Below, piece by piece: positions 1 through 7,736 of a stretch of DNA of 49,892 nt. Source of the stretch: Flavobacteria bacterium RIFCSPLOWO2_12_FULL_35_11. Lineage in GTDB: Bacteria > Bacteroidota > Bacteroidia > Flavobacteriales > Flavobacteriaceae. A program made the position numbers and the translations under genes. Every line of letters begins with the position of its first letter. Position 1 is the first letter of the stretch. Where the stretch lies: NCBI GenBank assembly GCA_001800975.1, contig MGWK01000029.1:1-49892 (forward strand), written 5' to 3'. The notes below the pieces were generated by a model. That model did no database searches. It was not told where the DNA came from and saw nothing but the letters and a program-made list of their open reading frames with translations.

Positions 1-66
1 ACGGAAGTTGAAAAAGATCATAGAAAACGATTAGCATTAATCAGGGAAGGTGAATATGGAAATTAA
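1..66 (+). CDS. C-terminal end of an unidentified protein (partial)
   Basis: Frame 1 is open from the window edge to a TAA at 64-66. It encodes 21 residues ending RLALIREGEYGN, rich in charged residues. The gene starts outside the window and the tail is too short to assign a family. In related genomes a D-Ala-D-Ala ligase gene often precedes the PASTA gene, but nothing in this tail confirms that here. Confidence 0.5.
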   Translation, partial: TEVEKDHRKRLALIREGEYGN

Positions 67-119
67 AAAAATCAACAAATCAACATATCAACGATTCAAC
101 AAATCAACGATAAAAAAAG

Positions 120-127
120 TATCTTTG
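120..127 (+). promoter_or_regulatory. Bacteroidota -7 promoter element for the PASTA-rluD operon
   Basis: TATCTTTG matches the Bacteroidota -7 consensus TAnnTTTG and lies 22 bases before the ATG at 150. Transcription would start near 133-135, giving a very short leader. No clear -33 TTG is visible. The upstream 70-110 stretch is a degenerate run of ATCAAC-type repeats. Confidence 0.55.
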
Positions 128-149
128 CACAAAATCAAAAAACGGGAAT

Positions 150-755
150 ATGAGTTTATTTCAATTTATTAAATCTAAAGTGTTTTTAAAGCAGTTGCTG
201 ATGGCTTTTGTTGGCTTATTGGTATTGATTGTTCTTAGTGTGTTTTGGTTAAATTTTTCAACCAACCACAATCAGAAAATTGAAGTTCCAAATTTGTCTA
301 AAATGAGTTTGGAGGAAGTCGAAGAAACGCTGGACGACTTAGATTTAAGCTGGGAGGTAATAGATTCTGCAAGTTTTGATGCAGCTTTTCCTAGCAAATC
401 TGTCATTGAGCAAAGTCCGGAAGCAGGAGATTTTGTGAAAGAAAACAGAAAAATTTATTTGACCTTGAATCCATCAGGTTATTCAGATGTTGAAATACCC
501 GATTTTTATGGAAAAACAAAAAGACAGGCCGTTTCACAATTAACTGCAATTGGATTTAGAATAAGTATAACCGAAATTTATGTGAAAGATATTGCGAAAG
601 ATGTAGTGAGAGGTTTAATATACAATGGGAAAGATTTAAAAAACGGTGATAAAATTCCGCAAAATTCTGAAATCATCTTAAAATTGGGCGATGGAAATGA
701 AGGTGGTATGCAAATGGATAGTTTAGAAACTGCTGAAGAACTGATTATAGAATGA
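150..755 (+). CDS. PASTA domain-containing membrane protein
   Basis: A 201-residue protein with a short cytoplasmic N-terminus, one membrane helix at about residues 16-36 and an extracytoplasmic region. That region carries two PASTA repeats, at about 43-110 (starting IEVPNLSKMS) and 113-180 (starting VEIPDFYGKT). PASTA domains elsewhere bind muropeptides or beta-lactams, or mediate protein contacts. There is no kinase or transpeptidase domain, so this is a stand-alone PASTA protein of the type commonly found next to rluD in Flavobacteriia. The stop overlaps the start of the next gene (ATGA), which indicates translational coupling. Its exact function is unknown; a cell-envelope role is inferred. 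Confidence 0.9.
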   Translation: MSLFQFIKSKVFLKQLLMAFVGLLVLIVLSVFWLNFSTNHNQKIEVPNLSKMSLEEVEETLDDLDLSWEVIDSASFDAAFPSKSVIEQSPEAGDFVKENRKIYLTLNPSGYSDVEIPDFYGKTKRQAVSQLTAIGFRISITEIYVKDIAKDVVRGLIYNGKDLKNGDKIPQNSEIILKLGDGNEGGMQMDSLETAEELIIE

Positions 756-1780
756 AAATAGACGACATAGACGAATTAGAAAAAGAAGAATTTTACGAAC
801 ATTACAGGTATGTCGCCAGCGTAGGTCAGGAGCCATTGCGCGTGGATAAATATTTAATGAATTTCATAGAATATTCAACAAGAAATAAAATTCAACAGGC
901 GGCAAAAGCAGGAAATATATTGGTGAATGACATTCCTGTAAAATCAAACTACAAGGTAAAGGCAAAAGACGTGGTTCGCGTTGTTTTGGCGCATCCGCCG
1001 CACGAAAATTTATTGGTTGCAGAAAACATTCCTTTGGATATTTTATTTGAAGATGAGGAAGTTATTGTGGTAAATAAACCTGCCGGAATGGTAGTGCATC
1101 CCGGTCACGGAAATTATAGCGGCACTTTGGTGAACGGATTGATTTTCCATATTGAAAATTTACCGACAAACTCCAATGAACGTCCGGGCTTGGTGCACAG
1201 AATTGACAAAGATACCAGCGGATTGCTGGTGGTGGCAAAAACAGAATATGCAATGGCTCATTTGTCCAAACAATTTTTCGACAGAACCACAGAACGTTTG
1301 TATTACGCTTTGGTTTGGGGAAATATAGACGAAGAAGAAGGAATTATTGAAGGAAATATTGGGAGAAGTTTAAAAAATCGCTTGCAAATGGATGTTTTTC
1401 CAACCGGCGAATTTGGTAAACCTGCAATTACACATTATAAAGTGCTTGAGCGTTTTAGTTATGTTACCTTGGTTCAATGCAAGTTGGAAACTGGCAGAAC
1501 GCATCAAATTAGGGCGCATATGAAACACATTGGCCACACACTTTTTAACGATGAACGCTACGGCGGAGACATTATCTTAAAAGGAACAACGTTCACCAAA
1601 TACAAACAATTTGTCGAAAATTGTTTTAAAGCATTGCCAAGGCAGGCACTTCACGCAAAAACATTGGGCTTTCAGCATCCAATCACCAAAGAATTTTTAC
1701 AGTTTAATTCTGAAATGCCACAAGACATGCAATTGTGCCTGGAGAAATGGCGCAGCTATACCATAAATCAAAAAGATTAA
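752..1780 (+). CDS. rluD: RluA/RluD-family 23S rRNA pseudouridine synthase
   Basis: A 342-residue protein with an N-terminal S4-type RNA-binding domain (about residues 28-90) and a pseudouridine synthase catalytic domain. The RluA-family motif HRIDKDTSG is at 149-157, with the catalytic aspartate at D152. The downstream KLETGRTHQIRAH block is also typical. The enzyme isomerises uridine in 23S rRNA; by architecture it is closest to RluD (helix 69 positions 1911/1915/1917, E. coli numbering), although RluC-type specificity cannot be excluded. It overlaps the PASTA gene by 4 bases and is followed after one base by the CAT-like gene, so the three form an operon. Confidence 0.92.
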   Translation: MKIDDIDELEKEEFYEHYRYVASVGQEPLRVDKYLMNFIEYSTRNKIQQAAKAGNILVNDIPVKSNYKVKAKDVVRVVLAHPPHENLLVAENIPLDILFEDEEVIVVNKPAGMVVHPGHGNYSGTLVNGLIFHIENLPTNSNERPGLVHRIDKDTSGLLVVAKTEYAMAHLSKQFFDRTTERLYYALVWGNIDEEEGIIEGNIGRSLKNRLQMDVFPTGEFGKPAITHYKVLERFSYVTLVQCKLETGRTHQIRAHMKHIGHTLFNDERYGGDIILKGTTFTKYKQFVENCFKALPRQALHAKTLGFQHPITKEFLQFNSEMPQDMQLCLEKWRSYTINQKD

Positions 1781-1781
1781 C

Positions 1782-2408
1782 ATGAAGGAATTTGATGTTG
1801 AAAACTGGAACAGAATTGCACAATATAATTTTTTTAAAACGTATGAAGATCCTTTTTTTAATATTACCGCCAATTTAGAAGTCAGCAATCTTTACAGGTG
1901 CTGCAAACAAAATCAGTTGTCGTTTTCTTTGGCTTGTATGTATGTTGCATTAAAATGCGCCAATGAAATTACTGAATTTAAATTGCGATTTAAAAACGAT
2001 AAGGTTTACTTATTTGACCTCGTAAATATTGGTTCCACTGTTTTAAATGATGACTTCACTTTTTCATTTTGCGATTTTGAGTTTCATAAAACGATGCAAG
2101 AATTCGATGCAAACGGTAAAAAAGTGCTCGAAAATCATAAAATAGGAATCGTATTTAATGCGCAGGAAGATCAATTAGGAATTATTCATTGCTCCACAAT
2201 TCCTTGGGTTTCTTTTACCGGATTTAAACATGCAAGAAATGGAAATGAAGGCTTGCAGGGAATTCCGAAAGTGGTATTTGGCAAAATATTCAAAGAAAAC
2301 GAAATTCAAAAAATTCCCTTTTCGGTGGAAGTTCACCATGCTTTGATGGATGGTTATCACGTTGGACTGCTTTACAAAAAAATGCAGCAATTTATAGATA
2401 GGCTTTGA
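1782..2408 (+). CDS. Chloramphenicol acetyltransferase-like protein (CatA family)
   Basis: A 208-residue protein, close to the usual 210-220 of CatA enzymes. The catalytic histidine signature HHALMDGYHVG is near residues 185-195, corresponding to HHxxxDGFH in type A CATs, and the WVSFTGF block matches the family's W-I-S-F-T segment. The family transfers acetyl from acetyl-CoA to chloramphenicol as a trimer. Chromosomal flavobacterial homologues are common and their substrates are mostly unknown, so resistance should not be assumed. It lies one base after rluD in the same operon, with base composition like its neighbours, so there is no sign of recent transfer. Confidence 0.8.
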   Translation: MKEFDVENWNRIAQYNFFKTYEDPFFNITANLEVSNLYRCCKQNQLSFSLACMYVALKCANEITEFKLRFKNDKVYLFDLVNIGSTVLNDDFTFSFCDFEFHKTMQEFDANGKKVLENHKIGIVFNAQEDQLGIIHCSTIPWVSFTGFKHARNGNEGLQGIPKVVFGKIFKENEIQKIPFSVEVHHALMDGYHVGLLYKKMQQFIDRL

Positions 2409-2554
2409 TAAAAATGAATTATTTCAATAATAATTCAGAAAAACGCAAATATTTATTTATTAATTTTTAATTTTAATAAATTGTTTGTAAAATTTACAAC
2501 ACAAAATTGCATAGTTGTTAGGAATCTCCGCTAAAAAATGACAAAAAAATAGAA

Positions 2555-3313
2555 ATGAAAATAGTAATATCCCCGGCTAAATCATTGGATTATGAGACCC
2601 CAATTCCAACGAAACAATTTACCCAAGGAATTTTTTTGGAAGAAGCCGCAAAAATAAATACCGTTTTAAGGAAGAAATCTCCAAAACAACTTTCGGCATT
2701 AATGAGTGTTTCCCCAAATTTAGGGGAATTAAATTGGCAGCGAAACCAGGAATGGGAATTGCCTTTTTCTTTAGATAATTCCCGTCAGGCAATTTTCGCT
2801 TTTAAAGGGGAAGTTTATATTGGACTGGATGCTTATTCCTTGCCGCTTGATAAATTGGAAATTCTTCAAAATAAATTAAGAATCTTGTCCGGCCAATATG
2901 GTTTGTTGAAGCCATTGGATTTGATACAGCCTTATCGTTTAGAAATGGGCACCAAGTTAAAAGTGGCGAAAAAAGAGAATTTATACCAGTTTTGGGGTAA
3001 AACAATTACTTCTAAATTGAATGAAGAAATTGCTAAGGATGAACTATTCATTAATTTGGCAAGCGCTGAGTATTTTAAAGCTGTAAAACCAGCCTTTTTA
3101 AAAGTTCCCGTAATTATACCGGTTTTTAAGGATTTTAAAGATGGGAAATTAAAAGTGATTGCTTTTTTTGCCAAAAAAGCAAGAGGTTTAATGGTTCGTT
3201 TCATCATTGATCACAACATTGAAACGATAGAAGATTTGAAAAATTTTAATTATGAAGGTTATGCTTTCGACGCAAACTTATCGTCAGAAAACGAGTTGGT
3301 TTTTACGCGATAA
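2555..3313 (+). CDS. yaaA: YaaA family peroxide stress protein
   Basis: A 252-residue protein beginning MKIVISPAKSLDYET, the hallmark start of the YaaA (DUF328/UPF0246) family, and matching it over its full length, including the FKGEVYIGLDAYSL block and the C-terminal FFAKKARGLMVRF block. In E. coli YaaA lowers free intracellular iron during H2O2 stress and binds DNA. It is monocistronic, with about 150 AT-rich bases upstream. Confidence 0.93.
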   Translation: MKIVISPAKSLDYETPIPTKQFTQGIFLEEAAKINTVLRKKSPKQLSALMSVSPNLGELNWQRNQEWELPFSLDNSRQAIFAFKGEVYIGLDAYSLPLDKLEILQNKLRILSGQYGLLKPLDLIQPYRLEMGTKLKVAKKENLYQFWGKTITSKLNEEIAKDELFINLASAEYFKAVKPAFLKVPVIIPVFKDFKDGKLKVIAFFAKKARGLMVRFIIDHNIETIEDLKNFNYEGYAFDANLSSENELVFTR

Positions 3314-3349
3314 TTATAGATTTTTTTTAATTTGTATTGATTTTTTATA

Positions 3350-3357
3350 TAAGTTTG
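3350..3357 (+). promoter_or_regulatory. Bacteroidota -7 promoter element
   Basis: TAAGTTTG followed by C matches the TAnnTTTG consensus. TTG triplets at 3332-3334 and 3337-3339 are possible but closely spaced -33 elements. It lies 20 bases before a small open frame at 3378 and about 280 bases before the arginine decarboxylase start. Confidence 0.5.
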
Positions 3358-3377
3358 CGCCAACGATTTTGGCAGCC

Positions 3378-3560
3378 ATGATAGAAATACGTTTTTTAAG
3401 GTCTAACGTATATGTTTACAGGTCTTTAAAACATAAAATTATTGAAAAATATAACGAAGAATTAAGCATTTTAATGACTTCTTTTAACCACATTTTAAAG
3501 TTATACAGCCCATTGAAAGTTGTTAGGTTTAAAAATAATTATTTAGTATTAAGAGTATAG
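3378..3560 (+). CDS. Possible 60-residue small protein or upstream ORF (unrecognised)
   Basis: The ATG at 3378 sits just downstream of a promoter-like TAAGTTTG and opens a 60-codon frame starting MIEIRFLRSNVYVYRSL, ending 73 bases before speA. The protein would be basic and rich in Leu, Val and Tyr. No family was recognised and codon composition is not clearly coding. It could be a real small protein, an upstream ORF controlling the polyamine operon, or chance. Confidence 0.25.
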   Translation: MIEIRFLRSNVYVYRSLKHKIIEKYNEELSILMTSFNHILKLYSPLKVVRFKNNYLVLRV

Positions 3561-3633
3561 ATATAAGAAAACTTTTTTGAACTTAATATGAGTCTATAAA
3601 GACTGCTTTATTAATTGTAAATTAAAATACTAA

Positions 3634-5031
3634 ATGAATACAAAATATATCGATTTAATAAGCCAAACATTCGATTTTCCACAAGAAGAGTTTAAAGTTG
3701 ATTCCAATAAAAATCTACATTTTCATGATATCGACACCATGAAACTTGTTGAAGAATTTGGCACGCCTTTAAAATTTACCTATCTGCCAAAAATTAGCGA
3801 AAATATCCAAAAAGCCAAAGCAATGTTTGCCAAAGCAATGCATAAGCATAAGTATAAAGCTAAATATCACTATTGTTATTGTACCAAAAGCTCCCATTTC
3901 AAACACGTGTTGGATGAAGCTTTAAAAAATGACATTCATATTGAAACTTCTTCAGCTTTTGATATTGATATTGTTGAAAATTTAAAAAAAGAAGGTAAAA
4001 TAACCGATAAAACTTACATTCTTTGTAATGGCTTCAAGCGAGACGAATACATTACAAATATTCAGCGATTGATCAATAACGGACATAAAAATTGCATCCC
4101 GATTATCGACAATTATGAAGAAATTGGATTGCTTACCGAAGGTACCAAAAAGAAAATAAATATAGGAATCAGGATTGCTTCTGAAGAAGAACCGAAGTTT
4201 GAGTTTTATACTTCACGTTTGGGAATTGGCTATAAAAATATTGTCGATTTTTACCGACGAGAAGTTAAGGACAATCATAAGGTGAACCTAAAAATGTTGC
4301 ATTTCTTTATTAATACGGGAATTAAAGACAATGCCTATTATTGGAATGAGTTAAGCAAATGTTTGAAGGTTTACATCAGTTTGAAAAGAATTTGCCCAAG
4401 TTTGGACAGCTTAAACATCGGTGGCGGATTTCCAATAAAAAACTCGTTGGCTTTTAATTACGATTATGAATATATGGTTGATGAAATTATCAGCCAAATA
4501 AAAGAAGCCTGCGAAGATGCAGAGGTTCAGGTTCCACATATATTTACTGAATTTGGAAGCTATACGGTAGGAGAGAGCGGAGGCGCGATTTACAAGGTTT
4601 TATACCAAAAAAAGCAAAACGACAGAGAAAGATGGAATATGATAAACTCTTCATTTATTACGACTTTGCCAGACAGTTGGGCCATAAATAAACGATTTAT
4701 TTTATTACCTTTAAACCGATGGAATGATGTTTATGAACGGGTGTTATTAGGTGGTTTAACTTGCGACAGTGACGATTATTACAATTCAGAGCAACACATA
4801 AACGCCATTTATTTGCCGGTTTATAAAGAAGAAAAACCGCTGTATTTAGGATTTTTTAATACAGGGGCTTACCAGGAATCTATAGGAGGTTATGGCGGAT
4901 TGCAGCATTGCTTAATTCCACAGCCAAAACATATTATTATATCAAAAGATAACGAAGGAAAACTAGAATTTAAAGTGTTTAAAGAAAAACAAACAGCAAG
5001 CGATTTTTTAAAAATATTAGGTTATGAATAA
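3634..5031 (+). CDS. speA: PLP-dependent arginine decarboxylase (fold type III)
   Basis: A 465-residue alanine-racemase-fold decarboxylase. The likely PLP lysine is in YCTKSSHFKHV (about residues 88-98), and a glycine-rich phosphate-binding loop NIGGGFP lies near 262-268. The family converts L-arginine to agmatine with release of CO2. The substrate assignment rests mainly on context: the next gene encodes agmatinase and overlaps by 8 bases. The protein is shorter than E. coli SpeA (about 660) and is the compact form usual in Bacteroidota. An ornithine- or lysine-type substrate is possible but would fit the operon poorly. Confidence 0.85.
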   Translation: MNTKYIDLISQTFDFPQEEFKVDSNKNLHFHDIDTMKLVEEFGTPLKFTYLPKISENIQKAKAMFAKAMHKHKYKAKYHYCYCTKSSHFKHVLDEALKNDIHIETSSAFDIDIVENLKKEGKITDKTYILCNGFKRDEYITNIQRLINNGHKNCIPIIDNYEEIGLLTEGTKKKINIGIRIASEEEPKFEFYTSRLGIGYKNIVDFYRREVKDNHKVNLKMLHFFINTGIKDNAYYWNELSKCLKVYISLKRICPSLDSLNIGGGFPIKNSLAFNYDYEYMVDEIISQIKEACEDAEVQVPHIFTEFGSYTVGESGGAIYKVLYQKKQNDRERWNMINSSFITTLPDSWAINKRFILLPLNRWNDVYERVLLGGLTCDSDDYYNSEQHINAIYLPVYKEEKPLYLGFFNTGAYQESIGGYGGLQHCLIPQPKHIIISKDNEGKLEFKVFKEKQTASDFLKILGYE

Positions 5032-5959
5032 AAGAACTTACGCGGGGATATCTGAACAATATGCCAAAATTGAAACTTCAAAAATAGTTTTGATTCCTGT
5101 TCCTTATGACGGAACAAGTACTTGGCAAAAAGGCGCCGACAAGGGACCTGAAGCGTTTTTGACTGCTTCAGATAATATGGAACTTTACGATATTGAAACT
5201 GATTCAGAAGTTTATAAAAACGGAATTTATTTGGCAGATGCCGTTACGGAGAATTCTTCTCCTGAAAAAATGGTGGCAGCTGTTCATGCAGTGACCAAAA
5301 CATTTATAAGAAAAAATAAATTTGTTACCATTTTTGGTGGTGAGCATTCGGTTTCTATAGGAACTATTAGAGCTTTTAATGAATGTTTCAATGATTTAAC
5401 GGTTGTTCAAATCGATGCGCATGCCGATTTAAGAAAAGAATATAACGGATCAAGCTGCAATCATGCCTGTACCGCTTATGAAGCAAGTCAGAATACCAAT
5501 CTTATTCAGGTAGGTATTCGCAGTATGGATATTTTGGAGAAAAGTGTGATGGATCCCGATAAAATATTTTTCGCCCATGAAATGGCAATAGATGATTATT
5601 GGATGGAAAATGCGATTGATTTAATGGGAAAAAATGTTTTTATAACATTTGATTTGGATGCTTTCGATCCTTCATTATTGCCATCAGCAGGAACACCGGA
5701 ACCGGGAGGATTGCTTTGGTATGAAACTTTGGATTTTCTGAAAAAAATATTCAAACAAAAAAATGTGGTTGGATTTGATATTGTTGAATTATGTCCGAAC
5801 GAAAAAGACAAATCTTCCGATTTTCTTGCCGCAAAATTGTATTATAAAATGTTAAGCTATAAGTTCTCTAACTTAGATATTGATGATTACGAGAACGAAT
5901 CCGGTTTTAAAGAACCAAATAATAAAACCTCAAAATTTGAAGACGAAGACTATGACTAA
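5024..5959 (+). CDS. speB: Agmatinase (ureohydrolase family)
   Basis: A 311-residue arginase/agmatinase-fold enzyme hydrolysing agmatine to putrescine and urea. The Mn-binding motifs are visible: GGEHSV (about residues 105-110), DAHADL (about 131-136) and FDLDAFDPS (about 209-217). The C-terminal tail after about residue 283 is strongly acidic and hydrophilic and is an extension beyond the enzyme core. Its start overlaps the decarboxylase end by 8 bases and its end overlaps the DHS-like start by 8 bases, indicating tight translational coupling in the polyamine operon. Confidence 0.92.
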   Translation: MNKRTYAGISEQYAKIETSKIVLIPVPYDGTSTWQKGADKGPEAFLTASDNMELYDIETDSEVYKNGIYLADAVTENSSPEKMVAAVHAVTKTFIRKNKFVTIFGGEHSVSIGTIRAFNECFNDLTVVQIDAHADLRKEYNGSSCNHACTAYEASQNTNLIQVGIRSMDILEKSVMDPDKIFFAHEMAIDDYWMENAIDLMGKNVFITFDLDAFDPSLLPSAGTPEPGGLLWYETLDFLKKIFKQKNVVGFDIVELCPNEKDKSSDFLAAKLYYKMLSYKFSNLDIDDYENESGFKEPNNKTSKFEDEDYD

Positions 5960-6926
5960 TAAAGGAGCAATTTCCCAATTTATTGAAAATTATTACCTGC
6001 ATTTTAATTCTGCAGCATTGGTTGATGCCGCCAAAGCATATGAAGCCCAATTGGCAGCTGGCTCAAAAATGTTAGTCTCAATGGCCGGTGCCATGAGCAC
6101 TGCTGAAATAGGCAAAGTATTTGCTGAAATTATCAGACAGGATAAAGTTCAAATAATTTCTTGCACCGGCGCAAATTTAGAAGAAGATGTCATGAATTTG
6201 GTTGCCCATTCCCATTACAAAAGGGTTCCGAATTATCGGGATTTAACGCCTCAAGATGAATGGGATTTGATGGAAAAAGGATTGAACAGGGTTACAGATA
6301 CTTGCATTCCGGAAGAAGAAGCTTTCAGAAGATTGCAGAAGCATATTTTTAAAATTTGGAAAGATGCAGAAGACAAGGGAGAACGATTTTTTCCGCATGA
6401 ATTTATGTATAAATTAGTACTTTCTGGCGTGTTGGAACAATATTATGAAATTGACCCAAAAAATAGCTGGATGATTGCTGCTGCACAAGCCAATTTGCCT
6501 ATGGTTGTTCCGGGTTGGGAAGACAGCACAATGGGAAATATTTTCGCTTCTTACGTGTTAAAAGGGGAGCTTAAAGCCAGCACCGTGAAATCGGGAATCG
6601 AATATATGACTTTCTTAGCCGATTGGTATACTGCAAATTCAGAAACCGGTATTGGATTCTTCCAAATAGGAGGTGGAATTGCAGGTGATTTCCCTATTTG
6701 TGTGGTACCAATGTTATACCAAGATTTAGAACGTACAGACACGCCATTTTGGAGCTATTTTTGTCAGGTTTCAGATTCTACCACCAGTTATGGATCGTAT
6801 TCTGGTGCGGTTCCAAATGAGAAAATTACTTGGGGAAAATTAGACATCAATACCCCGAAATTTATTATAGAATCTGACGCAACCATTGTTGTGCCGTTAA
6901 TTTTTGCGTATTTGTTAAATATGTAA
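5952..6926 (+). CDS. Deoxyhypusine synthase-like protein, probable polyamine synthase
   Basis: A 324-residue protein from the ATG at 5952. The frame is open further upstream to 5880, but that part lies inside speB and does not resemble the family. The C-terminal block GSYSGAVPNEKITWGK aligns with the eukaryotic deoxyhypusine synthase active site, and K296 in WGK corresponds to the catalytic lysine that accepts the aminobutyl group. Bacteria lack eIF5A, so protein modification is unlikely. DHS relatives are known to act as homospermidine synthases, and flavobacteria characteristically contain homospermidine. With agmatinase directly upstream, making homospermidine from putrescine with NAD is the best guess. 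Confidence 0.85.
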   Translation: MTNKGAISQFIENYYLHFNSAALVDAAKAYEAQLAAGSKMLVSMAGAMSTAEIGKVFAEIIRQDKVQIISCTGANLEEDVMNLVAHSHYKRVPNYRDLTPQDEWDLMEKGLNRVTDTCIPEEEAFRRLQKHIFKIWKDAEDKGERFFPHEFMYKLVLSGVLEQYYEIDPKNSWMIAAAQANLPMVVPGWEDSTMGNIFASYVLKGELKASTVKSGIEYMTFLADWYTANSETGIGFFQIGGGIAGDFPICVVPMLYQDLERTDTPFWSYFCQVSDSTTSYGSYSGAVPNEKITWGKLDINTPKFIIESDATIVVPLIFAYLLNM

Positions 6927-6935
6927 TTGCAGTTT

Positions 6936-7232
6936 ATGAAAAGAGTTATAGTAGATTACAGTAAATTAACAAGTGAAATATTAAACTTGTTGGTAGAGAA
7001 ATTCCCTAACGGATATGGCTACAAAGACATCATTACCTTTAAAAATGCCAAGGGTGAAACCGTTAGAGCGGTTGAGGTGACTTTTGAAGATACCATATAT
7101 CTTGTTAAAATCAGTTTGAAACTGGAAGAAACCATGGAAGATTATGATGCAGATGAAGATAATTTTGATGATGTATTTGACAGTGATATTGAAGATATAG
7201 CAGATGAAGAAAGTGAAGTGGAGGAAGATTAA
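6936..7232 (+). CDS. Small acidic protein of unknown function in the polyamine operon
   Basis: A 98-residue protein from the ATG at 6936; a TTG three codons upstream is a weaker alternative start. Residues 1-68 form a compact, probably alpha/beta domain (MKRVIVDYSKLTSEILNLL). From about residue 68 the chain is almost entirely Asp/Glu, likely disordered and polyanionic. It begins 9 bases after the DHS-like gene and is followed by a strong terminator. An acidic tail next to polyamine genes suggests polycation binding, but this is speculation. Some databases label such proteins 'DNA primase', which nothing in the sequence supports. Confidence 0.75.
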   Translation: MKRVIVDYSKLTSEILNLLVEKFPNGYGYKDIITFKNAKGETVRAVEVTFEDTIYLVKISLKLEETMEDYDADEDNFDDVFDSDIEDIADEESEVEED

Positions 7233-7280
7233 TCCATTTCATTGAAAATACTTTAATGCTGAAAAATTCAGAAAATGATA

Positions 7281-7316
7281 AAAAAGAAAACCCGTAATTT
7301 GCGGGTTTTCTTTTTT
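7281..7316. terminator. Bidirectional intrinsic terminator
   Basis: A perfect inverted repeat with arms AAAAAGAAAACCCG (7281-7294) and CGGGTTTTCTTTTT (7302-7315) around a 7-base loop. It lies between the convergent acidic-protein gene and the DUF2853 gene, with T-runs in both directions. Confidence 0.9.
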
Positions 7317-7321
7317 AAACA

Positions 7322-7660
7322 TTAATTGTATTTACCTTCTTGTCCCAATTCTTTTACCAATTCATAATAAACAATAGCCCTGTATTTATTTCTGTTTGAT
7401 TTACCAACCTTTTCAATGACATTTTCAACGGCGTGGTCTAATTTCGGACTGTCAGGCAATCCTAATTTTTTCATTAAAAAGTTTTTTTTCAAAGTTTCAA
7501 GTTCCTTTTTATCGGTACCTGATACAGTTTCAGCATCTGGTTTGTAAATTGAAGGCCCCAAGCCTTTTGTTACTTTTGTCAATAAATCGGCATCAAATTT
7601 AAGACCCAATTTTTTCATTTCACTTTGATAAAGTGTAATTTTTTCATCGAATTTACTCAT
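7322..7660 (-). CDS. DUF2853 family protein
   Basis: A 112-residue, lysine-rich, predominantly helical cytoplasmic protein starting MSKFDEKITLYQSEMKKLGL. Length and the C-terminal YRAIVYYELVKELG block match the DUF2853 family. No enzymatic motif is visible and the function is unknown. It is about 75 bases downstream of the L-serine dehydratase gene on the same strand, so co-transcription is possible, and it ends at the bidirectional terminator. Confidence 0.8.
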   Translation of the reverse strand: MSKFDEKITLYQSEMKKLGLKFDADLLTKVTKGLGPSIYKPDAETVSGTDKKELETLKKNFLMKKLGLPDSPKLDHAVENVIEKVGKSNRNKYRAIVYYELVKELGQEGKYN

Positions 7661-7736
7661 GATTACAATTTTTTAATTAAAAATAGAATACTTTACTTAA
7701 AGTTAAAAAATATTATTGATAAAAAATAAATTTTCG

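Larger units (their letters stand above)
3314..3633 (+). other. 320-base gap between yaaA and the polyamine operon
   Basis: This gap holds one good promoter-like element (3350-3357) and a weak 60-codon open frame (3378-3560), described separately. No tRNA, riboswitch or strong terminator was recognised. If the promoter drives speA, the transcript would carry a leader of about 270 nt. Confidence 0.5.

Noticed and set aside
61-110. Short ATCAAC repeats resembling a CRISPR or iteron array
   Set aside because: The units are only 6-12 bases, degenerate and without spacers of constant length. This is ordinary low-complexity intergenic DNA.
1782-2408. Acquired chloramphenicol resistance gene
   Set aside because: The gene is embedded one base after rluD with native composition and no mobile flanks. 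CatA-like proteins of this kind are common chromosomal genes, so resistance is not implied.
5880-5951. Longer N-terminus for the DHS-like protein
   Set aside because: It lies within the agmatinase gene, and the family-like sequence begins at the ATG at 5952.
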